The notes: generated by a model from the sequence alone, not told the origin. 64,000 nt of DNA from Hyphomicrobium sp. (GCA_013141015.1 JABFRT010000023.1:62001-126000); one strand, 5' to 3'; shown: positions 26,794 to 36,691, counted from the first letter of the stretch. Translations and numbers: made by a program.

Positions 26794-29370
26794 TCACCAG
26801 ACATCACCGCGGCCAGAGCCGATACCCGGCGCGCCACTGCCCGGTGGAGGTGGCGGACCGCCGCCAGGCGCGGCGCCTGGGGGAAGGGCTGCTGATGCGG
26901 CGTCTGACGTGGGGCTGGCAATACCAATCACTGAATAGGCATCGTCAGGCTCCTCGTTCGGCTTGAACGCTTCGAGGATTGTGTTTTCGCCTTCGCCGCC
27001 CTGCGAACGCAGTCCTGTCTTGAGGTTGATGCGCACCAGCTTCATTCCCGGCGGAATTCGAAACGGAGCGGCCGGCGTCTCGGCCAGCGCTTCCTTCATG
27101 AAATCGCCGAACATCGGGGCTGCAATAGCGCCGCCCGTATTGCCTTTGCCAAGTGGTTTTGGCGTGTCGTAGCCGACGAACACTCCAACCACCATGTCCG
27201 GCGTGTAGCCGATAAACCAGACGTCTTTTTCTTCATTCGTCGTGCCGGTCTTGCCGGCCAACGGACGATTGAGCGATTTGAGCGACGTTGCCGTGCCACG
27301 CTGCACGACACCCTCAAGGATTGATGTCATCTGATAGGCCGAATGCGGATCGACGATCTGCTTGCGGTCATCGATCAAATCCGGCTCCGCTTGGCCAGCC
27401 CATTTCTCAGCCGTGCACCCCATGCACTGGCGTTCGTCATGACGCCAGACCGTGCGGCCCCAGCGATCTTGAATGCGATCGATCAGTGTTGACTTTACTT
27501 CGCGTCCGCCATTGGCGAGCATGCAATATGCGGTCGCCATGCGCAGCAGCGTGGTCTCGCCGGCGCCAAGCGACATCGACAGCACCGGCAGCAAATCGTC
27601 GTAGATCCCGAACCTCTTGGCGTATTCGGTGATGATCGGCATGCCGAGATCTTGCGCCAAGCGCACGGTCATCTGGTTGCGCGATTTTTCAATCCCAAAG
27701 CGCAGTGTGGCAGGACCGGCGGATTCTTTCTTCTCGTAGTTTTCAGGCTTCCAGATTTCCTGGCCCGGTCCCTGCTCGATTTCAATCGGCGCGTCGAGAA
27801 TGATCGACGTCGGCTTATATCCGTTGTCGATTGCCGACGCATAGACGAACGGCTTGAACGACGAGCCCGGCTGGCGCTTGGCCTGAATGACGCGGTCAAA
27901 CTGGCTCATAGCGAACGAGAACCCTCCGGCAACCGCGAGCACGCGTCCGGTATGCGGGTCCATCGCGACCAGTCCGCCGCCAATTTCAGGGATCTGCATC
28001 AGGCTCCAAGTGCCGGCAATGTTCGACGGGTCTTTGGGCGCTACGTAGACAACGTCACCCGGCGCGAGCAGATCACTGACCGCCTTCGCCTCAGTTTTCT
28101 TGACTGGAATTTTCGCCCACTTCAGCTCTTCAATCGGAACCTCAACGGCTTCGCGATCTTTGACCAGCGTGCCGTCCTGTTGCCGCGCGGGCCGTAAACC
28201 GATGACAGCCTTGGCCTTCTGCGATTCAAGCACGACGCCCAGCCGCCAAGGCTGAATGTCGGACGGCACATCAATGGCCCCAAGCGGAACGCCCCAGTCG
28301 CCCGAAATATCGATCTTTGAAACGGGACCGCGCCAGCCCTGTTGGCGATCGAACTTGACGAGGCCGTCGATCAAAGCGCGGCGCGCAATCCGCTGCAGCC
28401 TCGGATCGAGCGTGGTGCGGACGGACATGCCACCGCCGTACAGCTTGTCTTCTCCGTACTGCCCGAGCAGCGAGCGGCGGACTTCCTCGGCGAAAAACTC
28501 AGCCGTTGAAATGTGCGCGCCCGTCGAGCGCAGATTGACGGTGAGCGGGATTTTCTTGGCCGCGGCCGCTTCTTCCGGCTTGATGTATCCGTTCTCGGCC
28601 ATTTGGCCGATGATCCAGTCGCGCCGCTCGGTCGCTTTAGCGGTGTGTTTGAACGGATGATAGTTGTTCGGCGCTTTGGGGAGCGCTGCGAGGTAGGCTG
28701 CTTCCTCGATCGTCAGATCACCAAGCTCTTTGTTGAAATAGGTGAGCCCTGCCGCGGCAACCCCGTAGGAGTTGAGACCGAGATAGATTTCGTTGAGGTA
28801 GAGTTCGAGGATCTTATCTTTCGAATAGGCCCGCTCGATGCGGATCGCGAGAATGGCTTCCTTGACCTTGCGTTCAATCGAGCGTTCGTTGGTCAGCAGG
28901 AAGTTCTTGGCAACCTGCTGCGTGATCGTGGACGCCCCCTGATCGCGCTTGGCGCCGCCCTTGATCTTGTTCTCAGCCGCCTTGTAAACGGCGCGCGCAA
29001 GCCCCTGGAAGTCGATGCCGCCGTGGTCGTAAAAACGGCGATCTTCGGCCGACAGGAATGCGCCAAGCACGCGCTTCGGCACCGTATTGATCGGCACGAA
29101 AATGCGGCGCTCGCGGGCAAACTCAGAAATCAGCGAGCCGTCGTGCGCGTGAATACGCGTCATTACTGGCGGCTCGTACTTGGCGAGGCTCTCGTAGTCC
29201 GGCAGATCTTTCGATTGCTGCGAGATGTAAACGCCAATGGCCGCCGAAGCCGCTACGAAAATCAGCACAAATGTGCCGAAGCCGAACCCGAGGAAACTCA
29301 GGAGCAGGCTCTTGCGCCGTTTGCGCTTCTTTTTGGGCGCTGCCGGTGGCGGTAGCGTTACGGGTCGCAT
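26794..29370 (-). CDS. mrcA: Penicillin-binding protein 1A
   Basis: 858 residues, bifunctional class A PBP. One N-terminal membrane helix (SFLGFGFGTFVLIFVAASAAIGVYI) after a basic start (KKKRKRRK). Glycosyltransferase domain with catalytic Glu in SAEDRRFYDHGG and GASTITQQVAKN; transpeptidase domain with SxxK in RQPGSSFKPF, SxN as KSRNQM, and KTGT (AGKTGTTNEEKD). An OB-like insert lies between the domains (~300-450). C-terminus is a P/G-rich tail. Located between prfB and the amidase gene, a common Rhizobiales order (amiC-mrcA-prfB). Periplasmic, inner-membrane anchored. Confidence 0.95.
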   Translation of the reverse strand: MRPVTLPPPAAPKKKRKRRKSLLLSFLGFGFGTFVLIFVAASAAIGVYISQQSKDLPDYESLAKYEPPVMTRIHAHDGSLISEFARERRIFVPINTVPKRVLGAFLSAEDRRFYDHGGIDFQGLARAVYKAAENKIKGGAKRDQGASTITQQVAKNFLLTNERSIERKVKEAILAIRIERAYSKDKILELYLNEIYLGLNSYGVAAAGLTYFNKELGDLTIEEAAYLAALPKAPNNYHPFKHTAKATERRDWIIGQMAENGYIKPEEAAAAKKIPLTVNLRSTGAHISTAEFFAEEVRRSLLGQYGEDKLYGGGMSVRTTLDPRLQRIARRALIDGLVKFDRQQGWRGPVSKIDISGDWGVPLGAIDVPSDIQPWRLGVVLESQKAKAVIGLRPARQQDGTLVKDREAVEVPIEELKWAKIPVKKTEAKAVSDLLAPGDVVYVAPKDPSNIAGTWSLMQIPEIGGGLVAMDPHTGRVLAVAGGFSFAMSQFDRVIQAKRQPGSSFKPFVYASAIDNGYKPTSIILDAPIEIEQGPGQEIWKPENYEKKESAGPATLRFGIEKSRNQMTVRLAQDLGMPIITEYAKRFGIYDDLLPVLSMSLGAGETTLLRMATAYCMLANGGREVKSTLIDRIQDRWGRTVWRHDERQCMGCTAEKWAGQAEPDLIDDRKQIVDPHSAYQMTSILEGVVQRGTATSLKSLNRPLAGKTGTTNEEKDVWFIGYTPDMVVGVFVGYDTPKPLGKGNTGGAIAAPMFGDFMKEALAETPAAPFRIPPGMKLVRINLKTGLRSQGGEGENTILEAFKPNEEPDDAYSVIGIASPTSDAASAALPPGAAPGGGPPPPPGSGAPGIGSGRGDVW

Positions 29371-29498
29371 CGTTGCCGAAAATCCGTCAGTTGAGTTGAT
29401 GGTTTAGCCCGTTTAGTGCGGTGCAGCAAGAACGCCATGGACGGCGCGCCACCATAGCACGGAATGTGGCGGCACGTCGTCCGCCAGCGGTCTGAATT

Positions 29499-30791
29499 TC
29501 AAGGGTGTTCTGCCGTTCTTTTACTGAAATACGTCTGCACGGCGGCACCGATAGACGCCGCCACCTGCTTCTGCCAGCTGGCCGTCGACATCTGCTCTTG
29601 GTCTTTTGAGTTACTCATATAGCCAAGTTCGATCAAAACCGAGGCTGCATGTGTCTGTTTCAACACCTTAAATGCTGCCGAACGCTGAGGGTCCTTGGAC
29701 ATAGTGATCGCTTTGCCGAGCCGGCCTGCGACCACATTGGAAAAATCAGCGGAAAAGTTTGAGGTTTCCCGTTTTAACAGGTCGATGAGGATGTTTTTGA
29801 CCTGATCGTGCGCGGGGCCACTTCCGCTTTCGAGTCCGGCGATCATATCCGACGCGTTTTCCTTTTCGGCCATTTGCCGCGCTTGCTCGTCGGATGCCCG
29901 CTCGGACAAGGAGTAGATCGTCGCGCCGCGAATACTTTCGGCGAAGTTGCGCTCTTCAATCGAGTCTGCGTGCAACGAAATGAACAGGTCGGCGTCGTTT
30001 TCGGCTGAAAACTTCAGGCGGCGGTCGAGAGATACAAAAACATCGCTGGTCCGGGTCATTTTGACGTCGTAGCTGCCGCTCTGGGTCAAAACGGCCTTCA
30101 ACTGCTGGGCAACCGCTAGAACGACGGCCTTTTCGGAAACCGCCCCTGGGCTCGTCGCGCCGGGATCGATGCCCCCGTGACCTGGATCGATGACGATCAC
30201 AGGCTTGCTCTTGGCCGTTGGCTTGCCCCGAACGTCACTGGCGCGCGGGGATTTGGGGTCGGCAGTGGTGGCAGGTTGGCGGGTCGCCCCAGTCCCAGCT
30301 CCAAAACTCTGAGCATCGGTTTTGACCAAGACGAGCTGCAAGAGCACGCCCTTGCCGTCAACTTTGCTATCGGCGCGGGTCATACCGGCAGATTTGATTT
30401 TAACCGGGCCCGCCGTGTCGATCACGATCCGCGCTTTGCCTTCGGCGAATAAGCCATAGCGAAACGCCGAGATCAGCCCCTGCTCTTGGCGGCCACTAGA
30501 CGGCGGCAACTTGAACGCAACATCCGGCAGATCGATAATTACCCGGTACGGGTTCGACAGCGTGAAGATCTCGGCCGGGACGCCGTTGCTCAGCATCAGG
30601 TCAAATGTGGTTGTATCGGCGCCCGCCGCTATTGCGACCGAAGTAGCCTCGGATGCAGCCAGCGCCACGGCATTACCGGGGATGATGGAAAGCCAAGCGG
30701 CCGCGAACGCCACAAGGCGCGACGCAAACTTTAGGTGCGCCACGCGCGCTCCACACCTCGCCTTAGTTCTGCGCTTGAAATGACAAATCAA
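29499..30791 (-). CDS. amiC: N-acetylmuramoyl-L-alanine amidase with AMIN domain (AmiC-like)
   Basis: 430 residues. Signal peptide, AMIN peptidoglycan-targeting domain (~50-150: VRIxDLPDVAF-type strand IIDLPDVAFKLPP, YGLFAEGKARIVIDTAGPV), T/P/K linker, then Amidase_3 domain with zinc ligands: H in IDPGHGGIDPGA, E in VSEKAVVLAV, H in SLHADSIEE, and the catalytic E in IELGYMSN. Cleaves the stem peptide from MurNAc during daughter-cell separation; periplasmic. Upstream of mrcA on the same strand with a 128-bp gap. Start ATG 30791 gives a slightly long n-region (MICHFKRRTKAR); a later start is possible. Confidence 0.9.
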   Translation of the reverse strand: MICHFKRRTKARCGARVAHLKFASRLVAFAAAWLSIIPGNAVALAASEATSVAIAAGADTTTFDLMLSNGVPAEIFTLSNPYRVIIDLPDVAFKLPPSSGRQEQGLISAFRYGLFAEGKARIVIDTAGPVKIKSAGMTRADSKVDGKGVLLQLVLVKTDAQSFGAGTGATRQPATTADPKSPRASDVRGKPTAKSKPVIVIDPGHGGIDPGATSPGAVSEKAVVLAVAQQLKAVLTQSGSYDVKMTRTSDVFVSLDRRLKFSAENDADLFISLHADSIEERNFAESIRGATIYSLSERASDEQARQMAEKENASDMIAGLESGSGPAHDQVKNILIDLLKRETSNFSADFSNVVAGRLGKAITMSKDPQRSAAFKVLKQTHAASVLIELGYMSNSKDQEQMSTASWQKQVAASIGAAVQTYFSKRTAEHP

Positions 30792-31615
30792 GGTGCCCCC
30801 ACCTTCGCCCAGACCGCGACCTTCACAATTTAACGCTTTGTTTTAACTTATCTATACACTGTAGGAGGCGGTCTGAACACTGCCCCGCCAGTTTAGCCTT
30901 ATAGCACTTGCTTCAACGGGGGCGACCCCGTACACTCGTTACCATATTCGGTCGCGTTGGCCTGACGTGTTGATCTACAGCATGTCACAAAGACGTTCAT
31001 GACCGCTGATCGGCCTGCTGCAGCACTCCAAAAGATGCCGCTTTCCCAGGTAATTAGTGGTCGGCCGGATGGCAGTCCAGAACTTCGCAGAGGGCGCGTT
31101 TGCGTCGACCTCGCGGCGGTATGGTTTGCACGGCCTGCGACCCGCGCCCCACTAAAGCTTTAGGATGGCGCGCAGCGGTGCTGCTCCACTGTTTTTCCGG
31201 TCCAGCCCGCCCGCAGAAGGAGGGCGAACACTCTGGATCGGGCCTCAGTACTCCTAACAAAACGGCATGGCTCCATGCCGGACACTCCATTTCCGGGCCG
31301 TTGTGCAAGCTGCAAAGCGGCGCTTCTGCCGGGTTGTAACGACAGAAACTTACCCGCTTACACTCTTAAGCTTAGGGCCATGACGACCGATTGCACCATT
31401 TCAGATCCTGCCACGCCGGCCTTGCGCCGGAAGACTGGCGGACACGCTTCCCAGGGCGCCCAGCGCCACCAGGCAGTGGAAACGGTGCTGCGCGCGTCTC
31501 GCTCACCCAACTCCCAATCAAAAAATGCGCGCCACCGCGCCCCGCTCGCCCATCGTCTCTGTGCCATCAGGACACTAGGTGAGCCGCCGCCCCAGCGCGC
31601 CGAGGAACACCCAAA
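30792..31615. other. 824-bp intergenic region between amiC and rne, likely including a long rne leader
   Basis: Divergent genes, so both promoters lie here. No frame in it looks like a protein. A perfect hairpin CGGCATG-GCTC-CATGCCG occurs at 31263-31280, a second (CCGGC/GCCGG) near 31421, and a TTTAAC direct repeat near 30837-30855. rne mRNA in other bacteria has a long structured 5' leader used for autoregulation; that this holds here is inference. rne's ribosome-binding site is GAGGAAC just before 31616. Confidence 0.5.
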
Positions 31616-34600
31616 ATGTCATCAAATACCAAGATGCTTATCGACGCGACCCACCCGGAGGAAACCCGGGTTGTCGTTCAACGAAATGGCCGCGTAGAAG
31701 AATTCGACTTCGAAAGTGCTGCCCGCAAACTGTTGCGCGGCAATATCTATCTCGCCAAGGTAACCCGGGTTGAGCCGTCGCTGCAGGCCGCTTTCGTAGA
31801 CTACGGCGGAAACCGCCACGGCTTTCTAGCGTTCAATGAAATCCACCCCGATTATTATCAGATCCCGGTAGCGGACCGTCAGGCGCTGATCGACGAAGAA
31901 GCAGCCGCCGAAGCCGAACTTGAAGCTGCCGCCGACCGCCGGGCTGAAGCCTTAGCGCGGCGTGCGCAGAGCCGTCGCCCGGAGCAGCAGTCCGCGTTTA
32001 CCGGCAGCACAAGCCGCGATATTGGCGATGATGCGTCTGACGATGGCGACGCCGGATCAGACGCCTCGCACATCATCGACGTCGAGGAAGATGAGCACAT
32101 CGAAGCAGTCGGCGGGGACGCTGAGGACAATGACGCGCCCCCGGCTTTTGAGCAGCCGGCCTTTGAGCCACAGACCTTTGCCGCAGCCGTTGAGCGCAGC
32201 GCCGAAATTATTTCCGAAGATTACGCGCCTCGTGCCGCAGAGCAGCGCGAACTGCCGGAACGAGTCGTGCCGGCAGGTGACGACACCGAGCCGCCCCACA
32301 TGCATCATGAGGCGGAAGACGACGAGGACGCAGAAGAAGCCGAACAGGCCGGTGAGTTCGAAAGCAACGCAAACGACGCCGAAGACCACCCAGACGCGCA
32401 CGGCGATCACACTGCCGATGCCGGCGAACACCGCTCGAGCCGCTCGCCGGACGAACGCTCGTCGGCCGATTTCCACGAGGAAGCGCCGGTTCGTCAACGC
32501 CGCCGTCCGCGCAGCTACAAGATCCAGGAAGTCATCAAGCGCCGCCAGGTCATCCTAGTCCAGGTTGTCAAGGAAGAACGCGGCAACAAGGGCGCTGCGT
32601 TGACCACGTACTTGTCGCTCGCTGGCCGCTATACCGTTCTGATGCCGAATACCGCACGTGGTGGCGGTATTTCCCGCAAGATCACCAACCCGCAAGACCG
32701 CAAGCGCTTGAAGGCCATCGCCAACGAGCTGGAGGTTCCGGAAGGGATGGGCCTCATTATCCGCACCGCGGGTGCGGCACGGACTAAGCAGGAAATCAAA
32801 CGCGATTTCGAATACCTGCTGCGTCTGTGGGAAAGCGTGCGCGATTTGACCTTGCAATCGACCGCGCCTAGCCTCGTCTACGAAGAAGGTGATCTGATCA
32901 AGCGTTCGATCCGCGACCTCTATAACAAGGACGTCGAGGAAGTCGTGGTGGCGGGCGATGCCGGCTATCAGGAAGCCGCCGCCTTCATGCACATGCTGAT
33001 GCCAAGCCACTCCAAGCATGTCGTGCCGTACAACGCGCCGACACCGTTGTTCACGAGCTACGGCGTCGAGCGCCAGCTGAACGCCATGTTCCTGCCGCAG
33101 GTCACACTGAAATCCGGCGGCTATATCGTGATCAACCAGACTGAAGCTCTGGTCGCGATTGACGTCAACTCGGGCAAGTCGACACGCGAGTTCTCGATTG
33201 AGGAAACGGCGCTTGCGACCAACCTTGAAGCCTCCGACGAAATCGCCCGTCAGTTGAAGCTGCGCGACCTTGCCGGCTTGATCGTCATCGACTTCATCGA
33301 CATGGAAGAAAAGCGCAATAACCGCGCGGTTGAGCGGCGTCTGAAGGATGCGCTGCGCTTTGACCGGGCGCGCATTCAGCTGGGCCGCATTTCGCACTTC
33401 GGCTTGATGGAAATGTCGCGTCAGCGGTTGCGCACCGGCGTTCTTGAAGGATCGACCTCGCAGTGCCCGCACTGCCAGGGCACGGGCATCATCCGCTCGA
33501 CGGAGAGCATTGCACTTGCCGTTCTGCGCGGCCTTGAGGATACCATCACGGCCGGTGCCAACACTGCGCTGATTGCAACCACGACCCCGACCGTTGCCCT
33601 CTATATCCTCAACTCCAAGCGCGCCTACGTGACCGACATGGAAGCGCGCCACGGCTATCCGGTCACAATCATCGGCAGCGACCGCATCCAAGGCGCTAAC
33701 TTCACGGTTGAACGCGGTGCACCGTCGGCCCTGCCATTGCACCGTCCGCAGCGCGCAGCAGTTAATATGGACTGGGGCTTTGAAGGCGAGGGCGAAGACG
33801 AAGCGCCAGCTTTCCAGAGCGCCGAGATTGAACACGTCGGCGACGTCGAAGATGGCGACGAAGGTGGCGCGCCAGAGCGCTCAGGCCGCAGTGAAGGCCG
33901 GGCTGAGAGCCGGGGCGAAGGCGACGAAGACGGCAACCGCAAGGGTGGACGCCGCCGCCGCCGCCGTGGCCGTGGACGCGGCCAACGCGGAGACGAAGGC
34001 GAACGCACGCAGGGCGCACGCCCAGTCCGTGGTCCGGATCAAGCCTCCGGCTCCGGCGATGGCGATGGCGATGACGCGCACGACAACAACAATATCGAAG
34101 ACATCGGCGGCGACGATGCCGAGGGTGACATCGAGGACAATGGCGATAGCGTAGATCAGACGCAGCGTGCCGACCGGCCGGACGGTGCTCGCGGCGAAGC
34201 TGGTGATCGCCCAGGCCGCCGCCGCCGCCGTGGACGCCGCGGTGGACGCCGGGGCCGCGAAGGCAACGGCAGCGAAAATGGCAGTCGGGATTTGGCAGCA
34301 CGCGGCGAAGCGCCAGATGATGCTGACACGCCTGACCTCCCAGGCCTCGGCGAACAGCCGGATTTGGGCGCACCATCAAATGATGGCCTGGCGCCTGCGC
34401 GCGACCGTTCTGATGACCGGCCACCTCGCCGCAACGGACATTCTGACCGCGCCCGCACAGATCGGATCTGGGATGTGCCGTCGGCAACCGCCGAACCGCG
34501 TGACCACGCCGGAACCGCAGCGGATCTAACGCCTCTCAGCGCGCCCGTGACTGTGACGAACCCGGAGCCAAAGGCCGAAGACCATCGTCCCGCGCCGCGC

Positions 34601-34795
34601 ATTGCAACGGCCGGGGTGTCTGCTCCAACCGCTGTTGAAACGCAGCCCGCGCGGCCGCGCCATGAGGCCGGCTCAAGCGAACCGCGGATTGAGCGGGTCG
34701 TCGTGCGGCCTGATCAAAGCGAAAATCCTGGCGACGACGCTCCAGCTCAGCCGCAGCGCAAAGGCTGGTGGCAACGCCGGTTTGGCAACGAGTAA
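31616..34795 (+). CDS. rne: Ribonuclease E
   Basis: 1059 residues. Endoribonuclease and scaffold of the RNA degradosome. The S1 domain is split: first half residues ~42-95 (GNIYLAKVTRVEPSLQAAFVDYGGNRHGFL), then a ~200-residue acidic insert rich in D/E/A, then the second half from ~300 (YKIQEVIKRRQVILVQVVKEERGNKGAALT). The insert is typical of alphaproteobacterial RNase E. Catalytic aspartates are D516 (VAIDVNSGKSTRE) and D559 (IVIDFIDMEE); the Zn-link is C617-P-H-C620. The C-terminal ~300 residues are disordered with Arg-rich blocks (RRRRRGRGRG, RRRRRGRRGGRRGR), likely RNA- or partner-binding. Strong terminator follows at 34818. Confidence 0.95.
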   Translation: MSSNTKMLIDATHPEETRVVVQRNGRVEEFDFESAARKLLRGNIYLAKVTRVEPSLQAAFVDYGGNRHGFLAFNEIHPDYYQIPVADRQALIDEEAAAEAELEAAADRRAEALARRAQSRRPEQQSAFTGSTSRDIGDDASDDGDAGSDASHIIDVEEDEHIEAVGGDAEDNDAPPAFEQPAFEPQTFAAAVERSAEIISEDYAPRAAEQRELPERVVPAGDDTEPPHMHHEAEDDEDAEEAEQAGEFESNANDAEDHPDAHGDHTADAGEHRSSRSPDERSSADFHEEAPVRQRRRPRSYKIQEVIKRRQVILVQVVKEERGNKGAALTTYLSLAGRYTVLMPNTARGGGISRKITNPQDRKRLKAIANELEVPEGMGLIIRTAGAARTKQEIKRDFEYLLRLWESVRDLTLQSTAPSLVYEEGDLIKRSIRDLYNKDVEEVVVAGDAGYQEAAAFMHMLMPSHSKHVVPYNAPTPLFTSYGVERQLNAMFLPQVTLKSGGYIVINQTEALVAIDVNSGKSTREFSIEETALATNLEASDEIARQLKLRDLAGLIVIDFIDMEEKRNNRAVERRLKDALRFDRARIQLGRISHFGLMEMSRQRLRTGVLEGSTSQCPHCQGTGIIRSTESIALAVLRGLEDTITAGANTALIATTTPTVALYILNSKRAYVTDMEARHGYPVTIIGSDRIQGANFTVERGAPSALPLHRPQRAAVNMDWGFEGEGEDEAPAFQSAEIEHVGDVEDGDEGGAPERSGRSEGRAESRGEGDEDGNRKGGRRRRRRGRGRGQRGDEGERTQGARPVRGPDQASGSGDGDGDDAHDNNNIEDIGGDDAEGDIEDNGDSVDQTQRADRPDGARGEAGDRPGRRRRRGRRGGRRGREGNGSENGSRDLAARGEAPDDADTPDLPGLGEQPDLGAPSNDGLAPARDRSDDRPPRRNGHSDRARTDRIWDVPSATAEPRDHAGTAADLTPLSAPVTVTNPEPKAEDHRPAPRIATAGVSAPTAVETQPARPRHEAGSSEPRIERVVVRPDQSENPGDDAPAQPQRKGWWQRRFGNE

Positions 34796-34817
34796 CGACC
34801 AGGTTTGATCGAAGCAC

Positions 34818-34860
34818 CGGCCGCAGACAGCACTCATTGCCTGTCTGCGGCCGTTTTTTT
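34818..34860 (+). terminator. Rho-independent terminator of rne
   Basis: CGGCCGCAGACAG (34818-34830) and CTGTCTGCGGCCG (34841-34853) pair perfectly over 13 bp around a 10-nt loop and are followed by seven Ts. It lies 23 bp after the rne stop. Confidence 0.93.
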
Positions 34861-34981
34861 GTGACCCCGGGCGGCAGGCAGCCGGCGGAGACAGCGGCCT
34901 GCGTCGCAATTGCCTGCAGGAATCCGTTGGAATTCCGGGACGAGCGGCTTTCTCTCGGCCCGACTTAGGCTATAAGCCGGG

Positions 34982-34999
34982 CTGTCACAAAAGTGTCAC
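34982..34999 (+). promoter_or_regulatory. Pho box (PhoB-binding direct repeat)
   Basis: CTGTCAC-AAAA-GTGTCAC is a pair of 7-bp direct repeats spaced by 4 bp, matching the Pho-box layout (CTGTCAT-N4-CTGTCAT). It lies 45 bp before the DUF47-pit operon. In Sinorhizobium the orfA-pit operon is controlled (repressed) by PhoB, so the same is expected here. Match seen; sign of regulation inferred. Confidence 0.7.
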
Positions 35000-35044
35000 A
35001 AGACACGCTGGTAGCGATGCGCGCCACGCCCGGGAGAGAACACC

Positions 35045-35698
35045 ATGAATAGCGGTCCAGGAGCATTGGCGCGGTTGTTCGGCGCCTCACACAATGATCG
35101 TTTTGCAAACCTGCTGAGCCAGCTTGCTGATATCGGCGTCGCCTGCGCCGCTCACTTCCGTACCACCAACGGCCAAGACGTTCCCGGCATCGTTGCTTAT
35201 GAGCGGCAAGCCGACAAGATCGTCGATGAGATTCACGAGCTGCTCGATAATTCCTTCATCATGCGCTTCGACATACCGGATGCCATGAAACTGACCGACG
35301 AAGTCGACGACGTGATCGATGGCATGCGCCAAGCCGCATCCCACATCGATATCTACAAACCCTTTCTGACCACGCTCCGGCCAGAGGCGATGGAATTAAT
35401 TGTTGCAGGCGAGCGGGCCATCATGGCGCTACGCGACTTGGTGCGCATGCTCGGCGAGCCGCGCCTATCTCTGCAGCGCGTGCGCGATCTGGCGCGCGCC
35501 ATCAACGACGCGGAATCTGACGCCGACAAAATCATGTCACGCGCCGAACGCGGCCTTGTGCAGGAATTCTCGGCCAGCAATGCCAACCGGCTCGAATTCA
35601 TTGCGCTCGATAAGCTCTATCAAATGCTTGAAGAAATGACCGATGACGCCAAGCGGTGCGGCAAGCTGGTTGTCTCGCTCGCCCGTAAGGAAGCCTAA
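35045..35698 (+). CDS. DUF47 family PhoU-like phosphate transport regulator
   Basis: 217 residues, all-helical, cytoplasmic. Recognised by FANLLSQLADIGVACAAHF, YERQADKIVDEIHELLDNSFIMRFDIPDAMKLTDEVDDVIDGM (the PhoU-like metal-binding E/D pattern, ExxxD...D) and SDADKIMSRAERGL. DUF47 proteins accompany Pit-type transporters and modulate them. The stop abuts the pit start directly (TAAATG), so the two genes are co-translated. Equivalent to orfA of the rhizobial orfA-pit operon. The upstream Pho box ties it to phosphate status. Confidence 0.9.
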   Translation: MNSGPGALARLFGASHNDRFANLLSQLADIGVACAAHFRTTNGQDVPGIVAYERQADKIVDEIHELLDNSFIMRFDIPDAMKLTDEVDDVIDGMRQAASHIDIYKPFLTTLRPEAMELIVAGERAIMALRDLVRMLGEPRLSLQRVRDLARAINDAESDADKIMSRAERGLVQEFSASNANRLEFIALDKLYQMLEEMTDDAKRCGKLVVSLARKEA

Positions 35699-36691
35699 AT
35701 GAGCGCTCTCTCTCTGGCACTCATCCTCGCTCTCACGACCGTCCTGATCGCCGAATTCGTCAACGGCTGGACCGACGCGCCGAATGCTATCGCGACGGTG
35801 GTGGCAACGGGTGTAATGTCCCCGCGCAGCGCCATTCTGATGGCCGTGATCATGAATACCATCGGCGCAATGTCTGGAACCGCAGTTGCAAAGACCGTGG
35901 GACAGGGCATCGTCGTGCCGGCCGTTCTGACACTGCCGGCCATTACAGCTGCCATGCTTAGTATTATCGCCTGGGGCACATTCGCGGCCCGCGTCGGTAT
36001 GCCGGTTAGTAAATCGCACGCGTTGCTTGCGGGCCTGGCGGGCGCCGGCTTTGCGGGCGGCGGGTGGGGCGCGCTGCAGTGGACCGGATGGCAGAAAGTC
36101 TTCACGGGCATGGCCATGTCGATCGGTCTTGGCGCCATTGCCGCGTTGATACTCGGCCTGATCGTGATCCGCGTGGCAGGCGCCACCAAGCCTGGCCGGT
36201 CAAAGCCGTTGTTCGACCGTTTGTCGATTTTGTCGGCCTGCTTCATGGCCTTCAATCACGGCCTCAACGACGGCCAGAAATTCATGGGCGTGTTTGCCAT
36301 GACACTCTTTGCCGGCGGCGCCATTGAAAAATTCGAAATCGACTATTGGGTGATTGTGATTTGCGCCCTCACAATGGGCATCGGCACGTCGGCCGGTGGA
36401 TGGCGGATCATCAAAACTGTCGGCGCTAAGATGACCAAACTTCAGTCGTGGCAGGGATTTGCCGCACAAACGGCGGCTGGTTTTACAATTTTTGGCGCGT
36501 CTGCCTACGGTATCCCGCTCTCGACGACCCACACCATTACCAGCGGCATTGTCGGTGCTGCTGCCAGCCGCCGGTTCTCAGAAGTCCGGTGGGGCGTGTT
36601 ACGCCGGATCGTGCTCGCTTGGATTGTCACATTTCCGGTTTGCGCCGTGGTTGCCTATTTCGCGGCACTGGCGGCCAACGCGTTCTTCTAA
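35699..36691 (+). CDS. pit: Low-affinity inorganic phosphate transporter (PiT family)
   Basis: 330 residues with about ten membrane segments. Imports phosphate as a metal-phosphate complex driven by the proton gradient. Both PiT signature repeats are present: EFVNGWTDAPNAIATVVATGVMSPR at the N-terminus and FMAFNHGLNDGQKFMGVFAMTL in the second half, plus GIPLSTTHTITSGIVGAAASRR. Inner membrane. Directly follows its DUF47 partner gene under the Pho box. Confidence 0.93.
   Translation: MSALSLALILALTTVLIAEFVNGWTDAPNAIATVVATGVMSPRSAILMAVIMNTIGAMSGTAVAKTVGQGIVVPAVLTLPAITAAMLSIIAWGTFAARVGMPVSKSHALLAGLAGAGFAGGGWGALQWTGWQKVFTGMAMSIGLGAIAALILGLIVIRVAGATKPGRSKPLFDRLSILSACFMAFNHGLNDGQKFMGVFAMTLFAGGAIEKFEIDYWVIVICALTMGIGTSAGGWRIIKTVGAKMTKLQSWQGFAAQTAAGFTIFGASAYGIPLSTTHTITSGIVGAAASRRFSEVRWGVLRRIVLAWIVTFPVCAVVAYFAALAANAFF

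Noticed and set aside
30837-30855. Pair of TTAA motifs before rne/amiC as a CtrA site
   Set aside because: Spacing between the TTAA half-sites is 9, not the required 7.
32555-33835. 426-codon minus-strand frame inside rne
   Set aside because: Complete overlap with the RNase E catalytic domain, no recognisable motifs; produced by codon bias.
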